From the NCBI GenBank assembly GCA_021234155.1, contig JAJEKV010000046.1, positions 3,347,510 to 3,411,509 of the forward strand: a DNA stretch of 64,000 bases. The letters run 5' to 3'. Source of the DNA: Isoetes taiwanensis (lineage: Eukaryota; Streptophyta; Lycopodiopsida; Isoetales; Isoetaceae). Of the stretch, positions 11,957-23,800 are shown piece by piece. Under the pieces are notes generated by a model. That model saw only the letters and a list, made by a program, of their open reading frames with translations. It was not told the DNA's origin and searched no databases. The stretch's first letter is position 1. Each line of letters opens with the position of its first letter. The translations under genes were made by a program, and so were the position numbers.

Positions 11957-12330
11957 CCGAGATGTCTACTGTAAGAACTTCCCTTGCCCTGCCTTTTTTA
12001 CATTCATTTTTACCTTCTTGACATTGCCTGCCCAGATTTTATTTGCCCCTGGGAGCCGGAATCAGCCTTGGAGCCCACCTCCTTGGAGCCCCCTTTTCCT
12101 CTGTATCTTATCGTCTCCTTTTAGGATGTCCCATCCTGTACACAGTCCCGAAAATGCCAATTACAGGCTGTAAAACTGATCCAAAAGTATTGATGTTATA
12201 CACGTTGGAAAGAGCTCAGAATAAGCTTTCCAAAGAGCCCAACCCTGATTGCAATCGACACTATATGTGAGCTTTATAGCTTTTCTGAAGTTCCACAGCA
12301 GAAACCCTAGCACCCAACCGTCAGTCCAGC

Positions 12331-12332
<2 letters not shown>

Positions 12333-12406
<74 letters not shown>
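12333..12406 (+). repeat. (AG)n tract between LINE copies 1 and 2
   Basis: AG run of about 74 bp joining the 5' end of LINE copy 1 to the 3' end of LINE copy 2. Confidence 0.95.
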
Positions 12407-12409
<3 letters not shown>

Positions 12410-12619
12410 GATGAAATGTTGTATTTATTACATACACAGACCACCAGGTCTATGAGATCGATCAATATACATATTCAACATTATAAAAGATATCCTCTAA
12501 TGCATCTTCAGGCCTCCCATCTCTCATCATGTATCTTTATTCTGGTCTTTAATACTCATTAAGCTTTTCTCTACGTATCAATATTTCCTTCAAGTATTTC
12601 CCAATGTGATGTCGGGCAT

Positions 12620-13935
12620 ATCAAAGAATTCCGACAAAGAGTTTGAATGGATCTTTGTACTTATCTCGAATCCCTCGAGTACGGACGGGCACCTTACGAT
12701 GACATGCAATTCATCTTCTACTTCTCCCATATTGCATACTTTGCAAAATCTCAGTGGGGAATATTACTCCAACGTCCTACTTCAACCCCAAGCCTATGGG
12801 AGCTAAGCATCATCAACCTCATCATATGTGGCCAAAAGACACACACCTTCCTTGAGGTATTTGGCCTCTTGAGAGTGGGATTTATATACCGCCTATAGAA
12901 ATGTTTTTTTTGTCTCGGGACTCTCCCCTTCTTTCTAATGAGGTGCTCATGCACCCACTCTCTTAGATTGCCCTTATTCTCACGTATACCATGAATGTCC
13001 ATCCCCACTTCCTCATCCATTCCCCTAATATCGAGTACCATCCCTTGTCTCTTGTTTCTTCTAATGCTAGCCTTGGTGTTTATCTTACGGCATATCAAAT
13101 AGCAACTTAGAGATATGTAAAGGCGTTGCATATGGGGTTTCAGCCTCCAAGCGGCATCATGCCACACTCTACAAGCAGCATATCATATGGAGTTTGAGCT
13201 TTTTAGTACCCAATTCATTCTCAAGAACTTCTTTCCGCACTTTCTCAACCTTTTTCCAGATTCTCTGAGATAATCCCGCCCCCATACTTCACACCCATAG
13301 AGCAAAACCTGTTTGGACCAGCACTCGATATAATGTAACGCTTGGGCTAAAGTCCCATATTTACGCTTTTCCCCCACTTACCGCATGCTATATAGTGCTT
13401 TCAGGGCCTCCATTTACTCTATGCTCAACAAATAGAGTTCCAAATATATGCCCTTGTCCACATGTATCCCTAGATACTTATATGAGGTGACAATTTTACA
13501 GGTTCTCCATGATAGAGGGAATTTAAGATGATCTACTTTATTTGTCCCAAATACCATCATCTTAGTCTTTGACATATTTACCCTCATACTTTTACATTCA
13601 ATGTAAATGTGCCAAGACATCTAAATGCTTACGCATGCCTTCCACTAAACGGGGAAAGAAGAACAACATCATCAAAGATATAAGAGCAACAGAACCATGC
13701 ATCTAAACAATGGGGTCCCTCCCCCGCCATATTCGGACATCCAAGCCCCAGCTTGGTCTATGAATAGGCCAAATAGTGTGGGCGACAATGGGCACCCTTG
13801 CTTCACTCCAATATTACTTTCTACCACATCGCATTGCTCAATGTAGAGGGGATGATAGCTGTACTGCAAAACTTTTATCATAAAGTATCTTCTTTGCATG
13901 TCTAAGCTCAATTGGTACCCCCCTAGGGCCTCCAT
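12620..13935 (-). pseudogene. LINE copy 2 RT core, thumb and C-terminal finger
   Basis: Motifs on the minus strand: ESNIGVKQGCPLSPTLFGLF, LLLLYL before a frame break that would complete YL-DD, MSKTKMMVFGTNK with TSYKYLGIHVD (post-RT), KQVLLYGCEVWGRDYL, and near 12750 the finger CKVCNMGEVEDELHVIVRCP (C-x2-C, H-x4-C). Order and wording match copy 1. Several stops and frameshifts make it a pseudogene. Confidence 0.85.
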
Positions 13936-14691
13936 TCTCTCCCATAAATTATTTAATAGATACCAAGGTCAAATGCCTTAGCATAATCAACAAAAAGAGC
14001 ATAAAGGGTTTTTCTTACCCTTAACCAGAATCAACCATAGCTAGTAAAGTAACCAAATGATCAATTGTAGATCTTTTTGGTCTAAAGCACTCTGTCCGAT
14101 TGGCTCTAACATTATGTTTTTCAGCCCAGGTGTGCTCAATTTACAATTCGACATAGCAGCAATAATTTGGCATATAAACTACTACTAACCAGAATCATTC
14201 GGTAATTTCTAGGATCATTCTCATCTCGGCTTTATGCAAGGGGATAACTCAAACCGCCAGAAGTCGCGAGGAAACCCTTGCGCCAAAACATTGTTAAATA
14301 ATGACAACAATGCAACATGTATTGAGTTACCGCCCATTTGAACATTTCAGCTACATTAATTGAATCACCGCTTTCAGTTGGCAAGATGACTTAACCCTTC
14401 TTCTAAGTCTTCCAAATCAAAGCACTTACATCCTGTAGGGTCAATATTGTCCGACATTGGCCTCCGGCATGATCTGACTACGCCCACGGCTTACTAAAGC
14501 CATGGTTTCGTGTGGGTCTCCCCGCTTCATCTTAGGCTTAAGCTCATTCCAGAATTTTTGGGATCCGCTATAGTGTCCGCGGATCATCTCCTAGCATCTA
14601 CGGGTACATACTTTTTCTTTTTTTGATTTCGTGAGTGCAAAATATTCTTTTCTTTAATCTCTGTCTATCTTCCCCCCTTGCCCTTTTGTAA

Positions 14692-15030
14692 ATGCCTCTC
14701 TTTTTTGCTCTACAAAGGCGCATCAAACCAACTATTGCATGGCAACCCCTTCATCTTCTGCGTGAGACAAAACAATCGGTGGCAACATCTAGAACTAACT
14801 ACGCAATCTGTCACTTAATTTATCCGATCGCCGGGCCAATTTGTTGTGGAGGCTCTTGCCTCACACTTCTTCATATAGCTTTCCACTTTATGATATTTCA
14901 TCATTATGAGGCTTAGAGACACAACGCGTGCACAGTGGCATGTGTAATTCTTGGTGCTTAACACAACTGTGCTCGATTGTATGATCACGAGATCTTTCCA
15001 TCTCTTCCCTATAGACATAACATATAACAA
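14692..15030 (-). pseudogene. LINE copy 2 endonuclease end and linker fragment
   Basis: Minus-strand frame from 15030 holds the endonuclease C-terminal segment (LVIIQSSTVVLSTKNYTCH, then a degraded region where copy 1 has SDHVPL). The linker GLPCNSWFDAPL near 14740 matches GLPCNGWFDVE in copy 1 near 10060. It marks how far the 5' truncation reaches. Confidence 0.55.
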
Positions 15031-15039
15031 CCGATTAGC

Positions 15040-15171
<132 letters not shown>

Positions 15172-15826
15172 AAAAAAAAAATGTATTACGCGTCCATGGG
15201 AGGCCCCAAGGCCTATTAGGCGACAATTTTAAATGTCATTGTAAAATAATAGATGAGTTTCGAGGTCCTCATCTAGCTCATCACTCTCACTCAAACCGTC
15301 ATTATCATCAACATTATGATTATGCATACAAACTTCTCTATCTTTGTAAAAGCTCAATCAAATACTTCCCCAATATATCCCCATTTTAGGGTGAAAAAAG
15401 GTTGGCGGGATCTTAGTAGTATATTCAAAACTTATCACGTAATACATTGTATGCCGTACATCGAAGCAATGCATGATCCTCATCCTCTACTTTTATCTTC
15501 CCACATATTTTACAATATCTTTGATCTCTAGGAATAATATGTCCCCATCTACTCCACTTCCACACCTAAATGATGTGAACTAAGCCGAATCCACGCAAAT
15601 AGCATGTCTTTTGGATAGAAATATTTTCCCTCGAGGTGCCTGCCATTTCCAATGTGGGGTTAATATTCCGCTTATACAAAATCATTTTGGTCTTGGTATG
15701 GACTACATCTTCTTATCTACCTTCCCCGGATATCCATGCTGTCTCAAATCAGATTTTTCTTGAGACCACTTCATCCCATTGTATATCCCATTTATTGAGC
15801 CACTTCTTGACATCTTGAAACAAACC

Positions 15827-15828
<2 letters not shown>
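15172..15828 (-). mobile_element. Microsatellite LINE, copy 3, 5' truncated (0.66 kb)
   Basis: Keeps the C-terminal finger, read on the minus strand near 15530-15455 as CKICGKIKVEDEDHALLRC, homologous to the finger of copy 2. Its 3' end meets the AG run through an A-rich stretch instead of clear TTTCA units. Its 5' cut meets the AG run at 15829. Confidence 0.75.

Positions 15829-15913
<85 letters not shown>
15829..15913 (+). repeat. (AG)n tract closing the LINE nest
   Basis: AG run of about 85 bp; to its right repeat R2 resumes with GATGGTTGTTGGAGGC. Confidence 0.95.
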
Positions 15914-15916
<3 letters not shown>

Positions 15917-16445
15917 TTGTTGGAGGCAAACCCCGAGAAGAAGAAGCCTTGATAAACTATAAATGAGCCGAAAATGATCAAAGTGGGCGAGTTGACAAAA
16001 GCGTGGGAGATGGTTACAAAAAGGCGGATGGACACGGTTGTGTGGAAGGAAGAGTGGAGAGCGAAAATGGCGCCAAGGTGAATCAAGGTCAAATCGAAAT
16101 CCTGTAAGCTCAAGATGAAGTCTAGAATGAGAGAAGTGCGCTAACCCCTCCCGCGCATCCATCCAGAGATACCTGTAGAAAAACAGTGAAGGAGCACTCC
16201 TAGAGTTGAAAATGAATATTTGCAAACCCCAAATGTCTTGGATTGGTGAGGTTGAGGATACAAACCCACAAGCTATAGAAAAATAAAGATATGCTTTAAA
16301 TATAAAAGACTTAAGAAATCGGAAGAAACGAAATGGATGCATTAATTTATTGGGGTTGAGACATAGGGTGTCAAATAGGGGATCAACATAAGAGAATGCT
16401 ACATAAGCAATAAAACATAGGCCGAGTCTGTACAAAATGGAAAAC
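15914..16445 (+). repeat. Repeat R2, right half
   Basis: Matches 6004-6245 to the right of the unbroken AG tract (GATGGTT, CGAGAAGAAG, AAAGTGGGCGAG, GGTCAAATCGAAATCCTG, GAGAAGTGCGCT). Joined to 7290-7452 it restores the order seen in the other copies. Beyond about 16160 there is no recognised feature. Confidence 0.7.
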
Positions 16446-16449
16446 ACAC

Positions 16450-16960
16450 CGCACGACATCACACGTCACCCATGTGCAAGAACAGAGAATGCAACCATGG
16501 CGGAAACAACAAAAATTGTGCTTAATAAAGTGAACAATGGAACCAACAAACACTAGAGTTCAGGATGATCATGCCAAAAACAAAAAGAAAAACCCCTAAA
16601 CTTAAACCCCAAATATTCAAATTCAAGTATAGGTCCAAAACCAAATACATAATATCTTGATAAGAAATTTAGCCACAAAAAGAAAAAGAGGTGGAAACAT
16701 GTTGCAAAATACTTTTAAAGGAACAAAAAGGTCTCAAAAATTTAAACGGAGCGACAACAGAAGAAATAGAGAGAGAGGAGAGAGGGAGGGAGGGAGGGAG
16801 GGAGGGAGGGAGGGAGGAGAGAGAGAGAGATGGTTGATGGAGGCAAACCCGAAGAGAAGCTGAGATATGTTCCATATAGATGGTTTTAAAGTGATCGAAG
16901 TGGGCAAGGTTGACAAGAGAGAGATGGTTGTGGGTAGGACGGTTGTGTGATAATGAGAAA
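16450..16960 (+). repeat. Repeat R2, another unit with short compound microsatellite
   Basis: Carries CACCCATGTGCAAGAACAG, TTCAAGTATAGGTCC, GACAACAGAAGAAATAG, then (AG)n/(GGGA)n at about 16768-16830, then GATGGTTGATGGAGGC and AAGTGGGCAAGG. No LINE is inserted here. It is the second empty paralogue. Confidence 0.75.
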
Positions 16961-18065
16961 AGGGTATAGAGATTAAAGTGTAGTGTGATGTAACAATATT
17001 GAGTAGATAAAAATAAGGATGATGATAAGAATGAGAAAATGAAATGGTTATGAGCGTGGGATATAATGGCCATAAAATAGGAAATAGTAGTAGAAATAAA
17101 AATGCGATAGAAGTAGAAAAAATGTATCGATAGTGCAAAATGCATGCGGTAATTGTGGAATGGGCGCGGACTTCGAGCCCAAGGTGGAGAGAAGAAGACT
17201 AGTCCAGTGTTAATTAGGAGACAAGAAATAGCGTAAAACCTAACACGGTACACGCAGCTTCCGGATCGCGGACAAAAGCAAGCCGGCTCTAGCTAAAGGG
17301 AGGCAAGAGGCAAAGCCGATCTACCACGTGAGGTAAGTCGAAGGCAAAAAAGAGGAAGGCGAAGTATTTATGACGGGGTACCGGCCCGGTTAATAGCAGA
17401 TATAACGAGAGCCGAGGCTTAATATTGCCAGATCCACCGAATAAATTAGCAGAGCTCGGCTTGCCTATGTGATGCCAATCATCCAAGAACGCATAAGATC
17501 TCCTCTGGTGAAAATCGATCCCTTGTAGAGACTAGAGATTATCTGAGAACAAAAAAGACAACTCAATTCGGATAAAAAACAGTGATCAAGAATGGGCAAA
17601 CTCCCCTCGATAGGGAAATCCCAATCCGGAAAAGTTTAAAACAATCACGATTCGTGTTAGAAATCCATATCCAAAAACTCTCTCTGCATGCATCCGAATC
17701 CAATCATGCGTCATAGGGTTGTGCGCATGCATCCTAAGTTGTGGAAAAGCTATACCTTGGTAAGCTATACCGTACAACAACCCAATGGAGAAAGGAGAGA
17801 AGCCAAAACATACAGAAAAGCGATGAAGCCGCTGGTGCATGCGAGCTTCAACCACGCCTCACTTTAGCGCCCGACGGCTAGGCCAAGATCCAGTGAGATG
17901 GCGTGAATTTGCAAATCCCAATCTGCAAACATTCCAAAGACAAAACCATGAAAAGGACAAGGAAGACACGGAGCAATTCGATGGAAATAGGCAGATGTAA
18001 AAACTAGCTGGGAAAGGATAGATGTAAAGGGAAAGAGGACAGAGGAGGAAGAGGAGCAAGATGAT
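16961..18065. other. No identified gene; possible minus-strand transcript body
   Basis: If the TATA segment at 18142-18154 is a real minus-strand promoter, this region would be transcribed. An acceptor-like TTTGCAG occurs on the minus strand near 17925. No peptide is recognisable, so no gene is called. Confidence 0.25.
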
Positions 18066-18200
18066 GAAGGGAGGGAAGCAACGAGAATAGAAGAAGAGCT
18101 GCTGTGAGAAGACGTCGATAACCAGTCTGAAAGAGGAAATGGCCTTATATAGTAGCTCGTCCCTTCCCAGAATGACGGTCCGATGGCTCGGATCGATGCT
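18066..18200 (-). promoter_or_regulatory. 135-bp repeat with minus-strand TATA box
   Basis: On the minus strand it reads GATCGATCCGAGCCATCGGA-like sequence, then CTACTATATAAGGCC (TATA within 18142-18154), then a pyrimidine-rich leader. The match at 3406-3540 ends at the same two edges. It could be a transposon promoter end or a duplicated gene promoter. Confidence 0.45.
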
Positions 18201-18877
18201 AAACTTAAAAGCAACCAAAATCTACCTAAGAACAGAAATTTGGGCCTGATTGTATGACTTCAGGCTTTGAACAAAGAGAATATAAAAATAATAATTTGTC
18301 TTCTGAAGTATGCTTAAGACAAATGATCCACAAGCCATCCCACCCATAAGGTATTGAGATTTCTGGCTGGAACTTGGCCGCTGTGCACACCCAACAGAAT
18401 TGGATTTTGCCTATACAAGCTCTGCTATTTGCCACAGACCTGGGTGACTACAAATCGCTTGCTTTTCCAGTAACAAATAGCTCCTGTTCTTTTGTTCTTT
18501 AGTTCCTTACAGTGAATCTCAGAAGCCTGGCTATGCTGGTAATGGCTATGCAGGAAGTTGGGATGGTAAGCGGTAGCCAGGTTAGGATCTGCAACAACGA
18601 AATCGTTACTCCTTCTGCATTTACAGCTAATGAACAAGTCCTTTACAAATCGATGGATATGGTGGCAGGATGGGAGTAGTGTACAGTCTGCTTGAATGAA
18701 GGATTTTGAGAATCGAGGTAAGCATCTGACAGAAATGCTGAGAATTATGTTCAGCCATTCTTCTGCTGATAAGGTTATTTACAGTATAAATTATGAGGCT
18801 CCAATTATGAGGTGGTCGTGGTATCACATTGCAAAGGAAGATGGAGATGCCGGACTCATAAAGGACTTTTAATATAA
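18201..18877. other. No recognised feature
   Basis: Several short open frames on the minus strand but no similarity I can name. It ends at the Helitron terminus. Confidence 0.4.
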
Positions 18878-18905
18878 CTAGTTATGGTGCCCGGCGTTGC
18901 CGGGC
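18878..18905 (-). mobile_element. Helitron-type 3' terminus
   Basis: On the minus strand a hairpin with 7-bp arms GCCCGGC/GCCGGGC and a 3-base loop is followed 7 bases later by CTAG, which fits the CTRR terminus. The next base is T, as expected for insertion between A and T. Helitrons end in a short GC-rich hairpin just before CTRR. The element would extend to higher coordinates. Its 5' TC end was not found and no RepHel coding is visible, so it is non-autonomous or decayed. Confidence 0.6.
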
Positions 18906-19368
18906 ATATGTACAAATATAAGTTAATGCGAAGCATTTGGTTGGATGGAATGGTGATTTTAAAGAGAATGCACAAATTGAGCAACAATATGTAAAGCCAA
19001 AAGGATACTAAATGACATGGATTTTGATTGAATTGTGTTGTATATGAATCTGAAGGAACACATTAGGCATAATATGTTAACATAGGGAGGTTAAAACAGG
19101 CTGGAGAGGCCCTGGATTCCTCCTTTCTAACCCTCTTGGTTTTCACATTTAATTTTTTTCATGATCACTTATAATATCTTCCTCTGCTGCTTCCGAGGCT
19201 TAGGTACGCCATAATAAAGAGTTTCATGCCGATTTAATCGCCGTCCAAATTGTGATATAGACTTCTGGTGGTATGTGGTCTTTGAGATAGGCTTGATTAT
19301 GTTATCTTGGATTCCATACCAATTTGAACATGCTCATTTGATGCAGTGCATGTCCCACATCAAATTAA

Positions 19369-19640
19369 GATATGTCATATAATAAAATGCTTGTTCAGAT
19401 ATTCCTCGTCAAGTATTAGTATACATGACATGTTTAAGATAACCTTATAAATAAGATATGTCATATAATAAAAAGCTTGTTCAAATATTCCTTGTTAAGA
19501 TTTACTATAAATGACATATTTTTAGCTACAAATAGCTTACACAATTGTTTCGTGCCATTCATATATTCCTCATCATTCATATATTCCTCATCAAGTATGA
19601 CTATGCATGATATATTTCTAGATATGAATAGGTTATGTTA
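19369..19640 (+). repeat. Irregular tandem repeat, about 86-bp period
   Basis: GATATGTCATATAATAAAA begins at 19369 and 19455, and partial units with TATTCCTCATCAAGTAT and CAATTGTTTCGTGC follow to about 19640. AT-rich, non-coding. Confidence 0.7.
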
Positions 19641-19687
19641 TCAATTGTTTCGTGCAAAATTGTGTGAGAATTTTAAAAAAAAAAGCA

Positions 19688-20868
19688 TTTATCTTCTTAT
19701 CATTATACGAAGATAAATTCAATTGTCAAAACCAGATATGCGGCACATTATGGATAGAGGGAAGAGGAGACAAACTAAAAGAAAAGCCACATCTGGGCAT
19801 CTCCACTAAACCAAATAATCAGAATACAATGCTGAAGCCACATCTGGGCATCTCCACTAAACCAAATAATCAGAATACAATGCTGGTGGCAGTGAAACCA
19901 TTATAGCCGGGATTAAAAACCTCTTAGCCCTTCGGGTTTTGAGGAAAAACCCTGACCATAATAGAGTCACTAACCAAATAGGGAACTAAACTGTACAAGT
20001 ACAACAATAACTGAATAAACTGATCACACTAAAGAAGCACCGTGCGGGCTCTCTTCGCAAATAGCTGGGTTGCAAGTCTTCCAACAAACTCCAAACCATC
20101 GTAGTAGCCGCATCTCTGCAATAGATTGATAAAGCCAACAAGCTCCAAGTCAACTAGTAAATGCCAGAAGACACTCCACAACAAAAAATGAACTCCAAAT
20201 AAGCAAATGGAACAAGGCCTCAGCAAAAACCTGCAAAACAAACCAAGACACTAGGGTCTCTTCTAAAACCTGGCACGAGGGCCATCCATCCTTGGCACGA
20301 GGGCCAAAAACTACACTCTCTAACAGCACCGGCGCGAGGGCCATAATGCCAATCCACAATCTCAAACAACAGCTGGCACGAGGGCCATAAGTCACAGCCA
20401 AGTACACTGGCACGAGGGCTCTTCCCATACTCTAGGCATCAAATGAGTAAATAACCAAATAGTTTATAGTTAGAAACAATGAGGAAGTAGCATGGAACAA
20501 GGAGACTAAAAGGTTTATACGCAATAAAGCAATGGAGCATGCAATGGAGAAGGAGGAGATCATCATAGAAGCAGTGAAGCATATAGACTTGGAAAACATC
20601 CCAAACAACAATAACTGTAAATCAATGCTGACACACTAATCATTGGCATGGTGCCCAAGACCTTGAAAGGCCTTTCACAAAATCCAACAAAGTATATGCA
20701 AGAGTGAGGGTGGGTGGGTGGGTGGGATGTGGGGAATCAAAGCCGAAGCGTGGAGATGAAGATGCTTGATGAAGGAAAAAAAGAAGACGAAGAGGTATAA
20801 AAGCACAGAAAACCTAAGCTGTCGGTGCCTAACTAACTAAATGAGATGCTTGGTTTTTGATAATTACA
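19688..20868 (-). mobile_element. Unidentified element SP, copy 1 (1.18 kb, internally deleted)
   Basis: Begins with segment S (TTTATCTTCTTATCATTA through CATCTGGGCATCTCCAC; a 51-bp piece is tandemly doubled at about 19786-19887). It ends with segment P (GTGGGATGTGGGGAATC through GGTTTTTGATAATTACA). Copy 2 has the same two ends about 4 kb apart and starts directly where copy 1 stops. Orientation is guessed from minus-strand open frames in copy 2. No coding domain recognised. Confidence 0.45.
20271..20420 (+). repeat. Five irregularly spaced copies of TGGCACGAGGGCC
   Basis: Near-identical 13-mers start at 20271, 20293, 20330 (one change), 20374 and 20408. Spacing of 22, 37, 44 and 34 bases is not a regular tandem array. 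Confidence 0.85.
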
Positions 20869-23800
20869 TTTATCTTCTTATCATTATCGAAGATAAATTC
20901 AATTATCAAACCAGATATGCGGCACATTATGGATAGAGGGAAGAGGAGACAAACTAAAAGAAAAGCCACATCTGGGCATCTCCACTAAACCAAATAATCA
21001 GAATACAATGCTGAAGAACAGAGGCAGTAAAAACTAAGGTTAGTGATGTAGGAGGACGAGGCCAAATAGAAGTTCCATGGAGCTACTATCAGAAGGTCCC
21101 GAGCGAATGAATGAGAACCAACATTGTTGCTGAAGAGACGGATAGTTACAGATCTCATGACATTACGAAGGGGAACGGAAAAGAAGCAAAGTCCAAAGTG
21201 CGACCATATACAAAATGGATAGGTTATATTTGTAATAGTCATAGGGGTGGACAAGTTCCTAAGCACATATCAGGTGTGGTCAACTAAAAGGATGCTCTGC
21301 GTGTAGTGGATATCCAACAACCGTGAAAAACCAACAGAAGCAAGGTACTGACATAGGCAGCGGATTGGAATGGAAAAAAATATGTAGGCAACCACAAGCA
21401 GGCTAATATGGGCCAATTCAAAAAAGGCCAAGCATGCTAGTATCATCACAACTATCGTCAAATCTCTACAACTCCAAAAATAATGGAGAAACACCTCTTC
21501 CACTCAAGCAATCAAATGTCACTATTCAAGGCATTTCATAGATCTGAGGCATTCCAACTATTCTGAACCATAAATCTGCCAATAGCAATAAAACTCACAT
21601 AATTAGTATTTAAAACCCTCAAGAACATTAGAGAAACTAAACACATTGGATAAAGGCAATATAATTCACGATAGCAAGTAGAGGCAAGATATTTAGCATG
21701 GGGAACAAAAAGTCAACATCATAACATACATAGGAAACTCATCATTACCTACTATTACCCCATATATAAAACCATATGAACCTGTGGACACCGAATACTA
21801 CTGACAATGCAATAGAAGTAATATTGGCAAATAGAAGACATCCTGGTTCAAATTCTCTAGTTTTCAACCCAAAAATAATGACAAAAGTTAGAACCCAAAA
21901 GAAAGTTGAGAGAAAATAGAAACATTAAAGCAACAAAACGACCCATGGTAAAATTTAACAGAAGGGTTAAAAGAGGCTCTTATAGTATTAAGACTCTCAT
22001 GAATATCAAAGTAGAGAAAAGACCATGATTCAGGCAAATATTTGCTACCAACTAGTGCATATCACTACACAAGCGTATCACGATTTTGATTCTGATAAAT
22101 ATGGACAGATAAGACCTAGTAAAACATGGACAAGATCAGATATGGCGATGCATGTGTAATCATAACCCTATTTTATACATAAAGGCTTGTCTTAAAGTTG
22201 CACTTTAAATGTGTTGACAGGACAAGATAAGATATGGCAATGCATGTGACACATAACAAATGTAAACATGATTCTCTAAATATGCAAGATCTGGCAACCT
22301 ACCAAATTGAAACATCACGATATTTTATACAAGAAGGCTCGTCTTGAAGTTGCATTTAAAATTACTGTTGAGTAAGGTTGATTTGCATAAAAGGGCCAAG
22401 ATTGCAAAAGCAATGTTGAATGTCTAAAACTAGAAACTATAGAATAGAATAGAATAGAATAGACATGCAACTTTAGGAAGAGCTATTCTAACTTCTTCCT
22501 CAACATCAAAGTTCAAAATCGCACATCAACCCCAAACGTTCCTCACTTAATAAGCAAACTTGCCAAGCATCTTGTAAGTATGTACCACAAGTAGACAAGT
22601 TGAGACAAGGTCAAGGAGGCTAGTCAAAGTGAAAGAAAAGGCAAAGGCACAAACATGTTAAATAGACAAGGTAGAAGATATCGCTACAACTCCAAATGAC
22701 TTGCCACTTCCCCAACAGCTATAATATAGTCAAAAGTCTATAAAATTATATAGACAATGTATATGTTATGTTTCAATTAACTGCCATAATTTATGCACTT
22801 GCCATATGACTTGCCACTACTGCAACAGCTATAATATAGTCACAAGTCTATAATGTAGGTAGCAACAATTTAGTATGATTCGGTCATCAGTCTATAATGT
22901 AGGTAGCAACAATTCAGTATGATTCGGTCTGAATTCTAGGCTGAGCCCAACCAAGTTCGTCGCAAACCTTGTTGGATCTTGGCTCCAAAAGGCACCCAAC
23001 AAAAGCAACTAGAGAGAACAAAATTAAGAGCAAGATACAAAAGTCAAATAGGAATAACATCCTCTAATACTAGAAGCCATCCTCAAATCAACATGCCAAG
23101 AGGTGCCAAAACGAGAAATGACAAGAAAACAGCTTTAAAAGAACCACAAACAACACAGTCAGAACTTTCCAAATTGCGGCTAGGTACAAAACTGCAGAAA
23201 ATGAACTGGGAGGGCTAGGTAAAGACTGGAGAAAGTGAACTAGGGAGAACTGTCTGCACGAAGAACACAAATAAAGGCAACTACATAAGTAAGATATCTC
23301 ATATCCGCTTGAAACACGGACTCAACCACTCCAATATCCCAGCTGTTCACACATCAAACATACTCAAAGCCATACTTAAAATGTGCTCGGGAAATAAAAA
23401 GGGAGGATCAATGTAGCTAATGCCCGTTAATGCAAACATCATAAGTGTGACAGAATAAGGGAAGCAGAAATTCTCAGTCCTAATTTTCTGTCTCAATTAG
23501 AGCTGAAACCACAATAATATTGAGAACTTAAGCCACAATAAAATTTTAGGAAAACTAGAAATGAAAGATTACTTATCTGGAAAGGGTTAGTCATCACCAA
23601 CATGTCACCAACATCTCTGTTCTTCTTGCGCATAAAGCAATGAAATAGAAACATCTATGTTCTTCTTGCACATAAAGCATGAAATAGAACTGCATGAAGG
23701 ATTCCTGGTCTGGATTGCAAGGAGCACATAGATGCAAACTCATATTGCATAGCATCCCTTTATCTGGAACTCTGGCACCAAACTATCCTTTTCTTTGCAA

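Larger units (their letters stand above)
12407..15039 (-). mobile_element. Microsatellite LINE, copy 2, 5' truncated (2.6 kb)
   Basis: Same family and orientation as copy 1. It keeps the end of the endonuclease (15030-14815), the linker with the conserved CNSWFD-type stretch near 14740, the RT (about 14130-13672), post-RT region and C-terminal finger. The 3' end on the plus strand reads ATGAGATGAAATG next to AG. The 5' side is cut at 15039, where the next AG run starts. Confidence 0.85.

Noticed and set aside
20271-20420. CRISPR-like array
   Set aside because: Eukaryotic context, 13-base repeats, irregular spacers and no cas genes.
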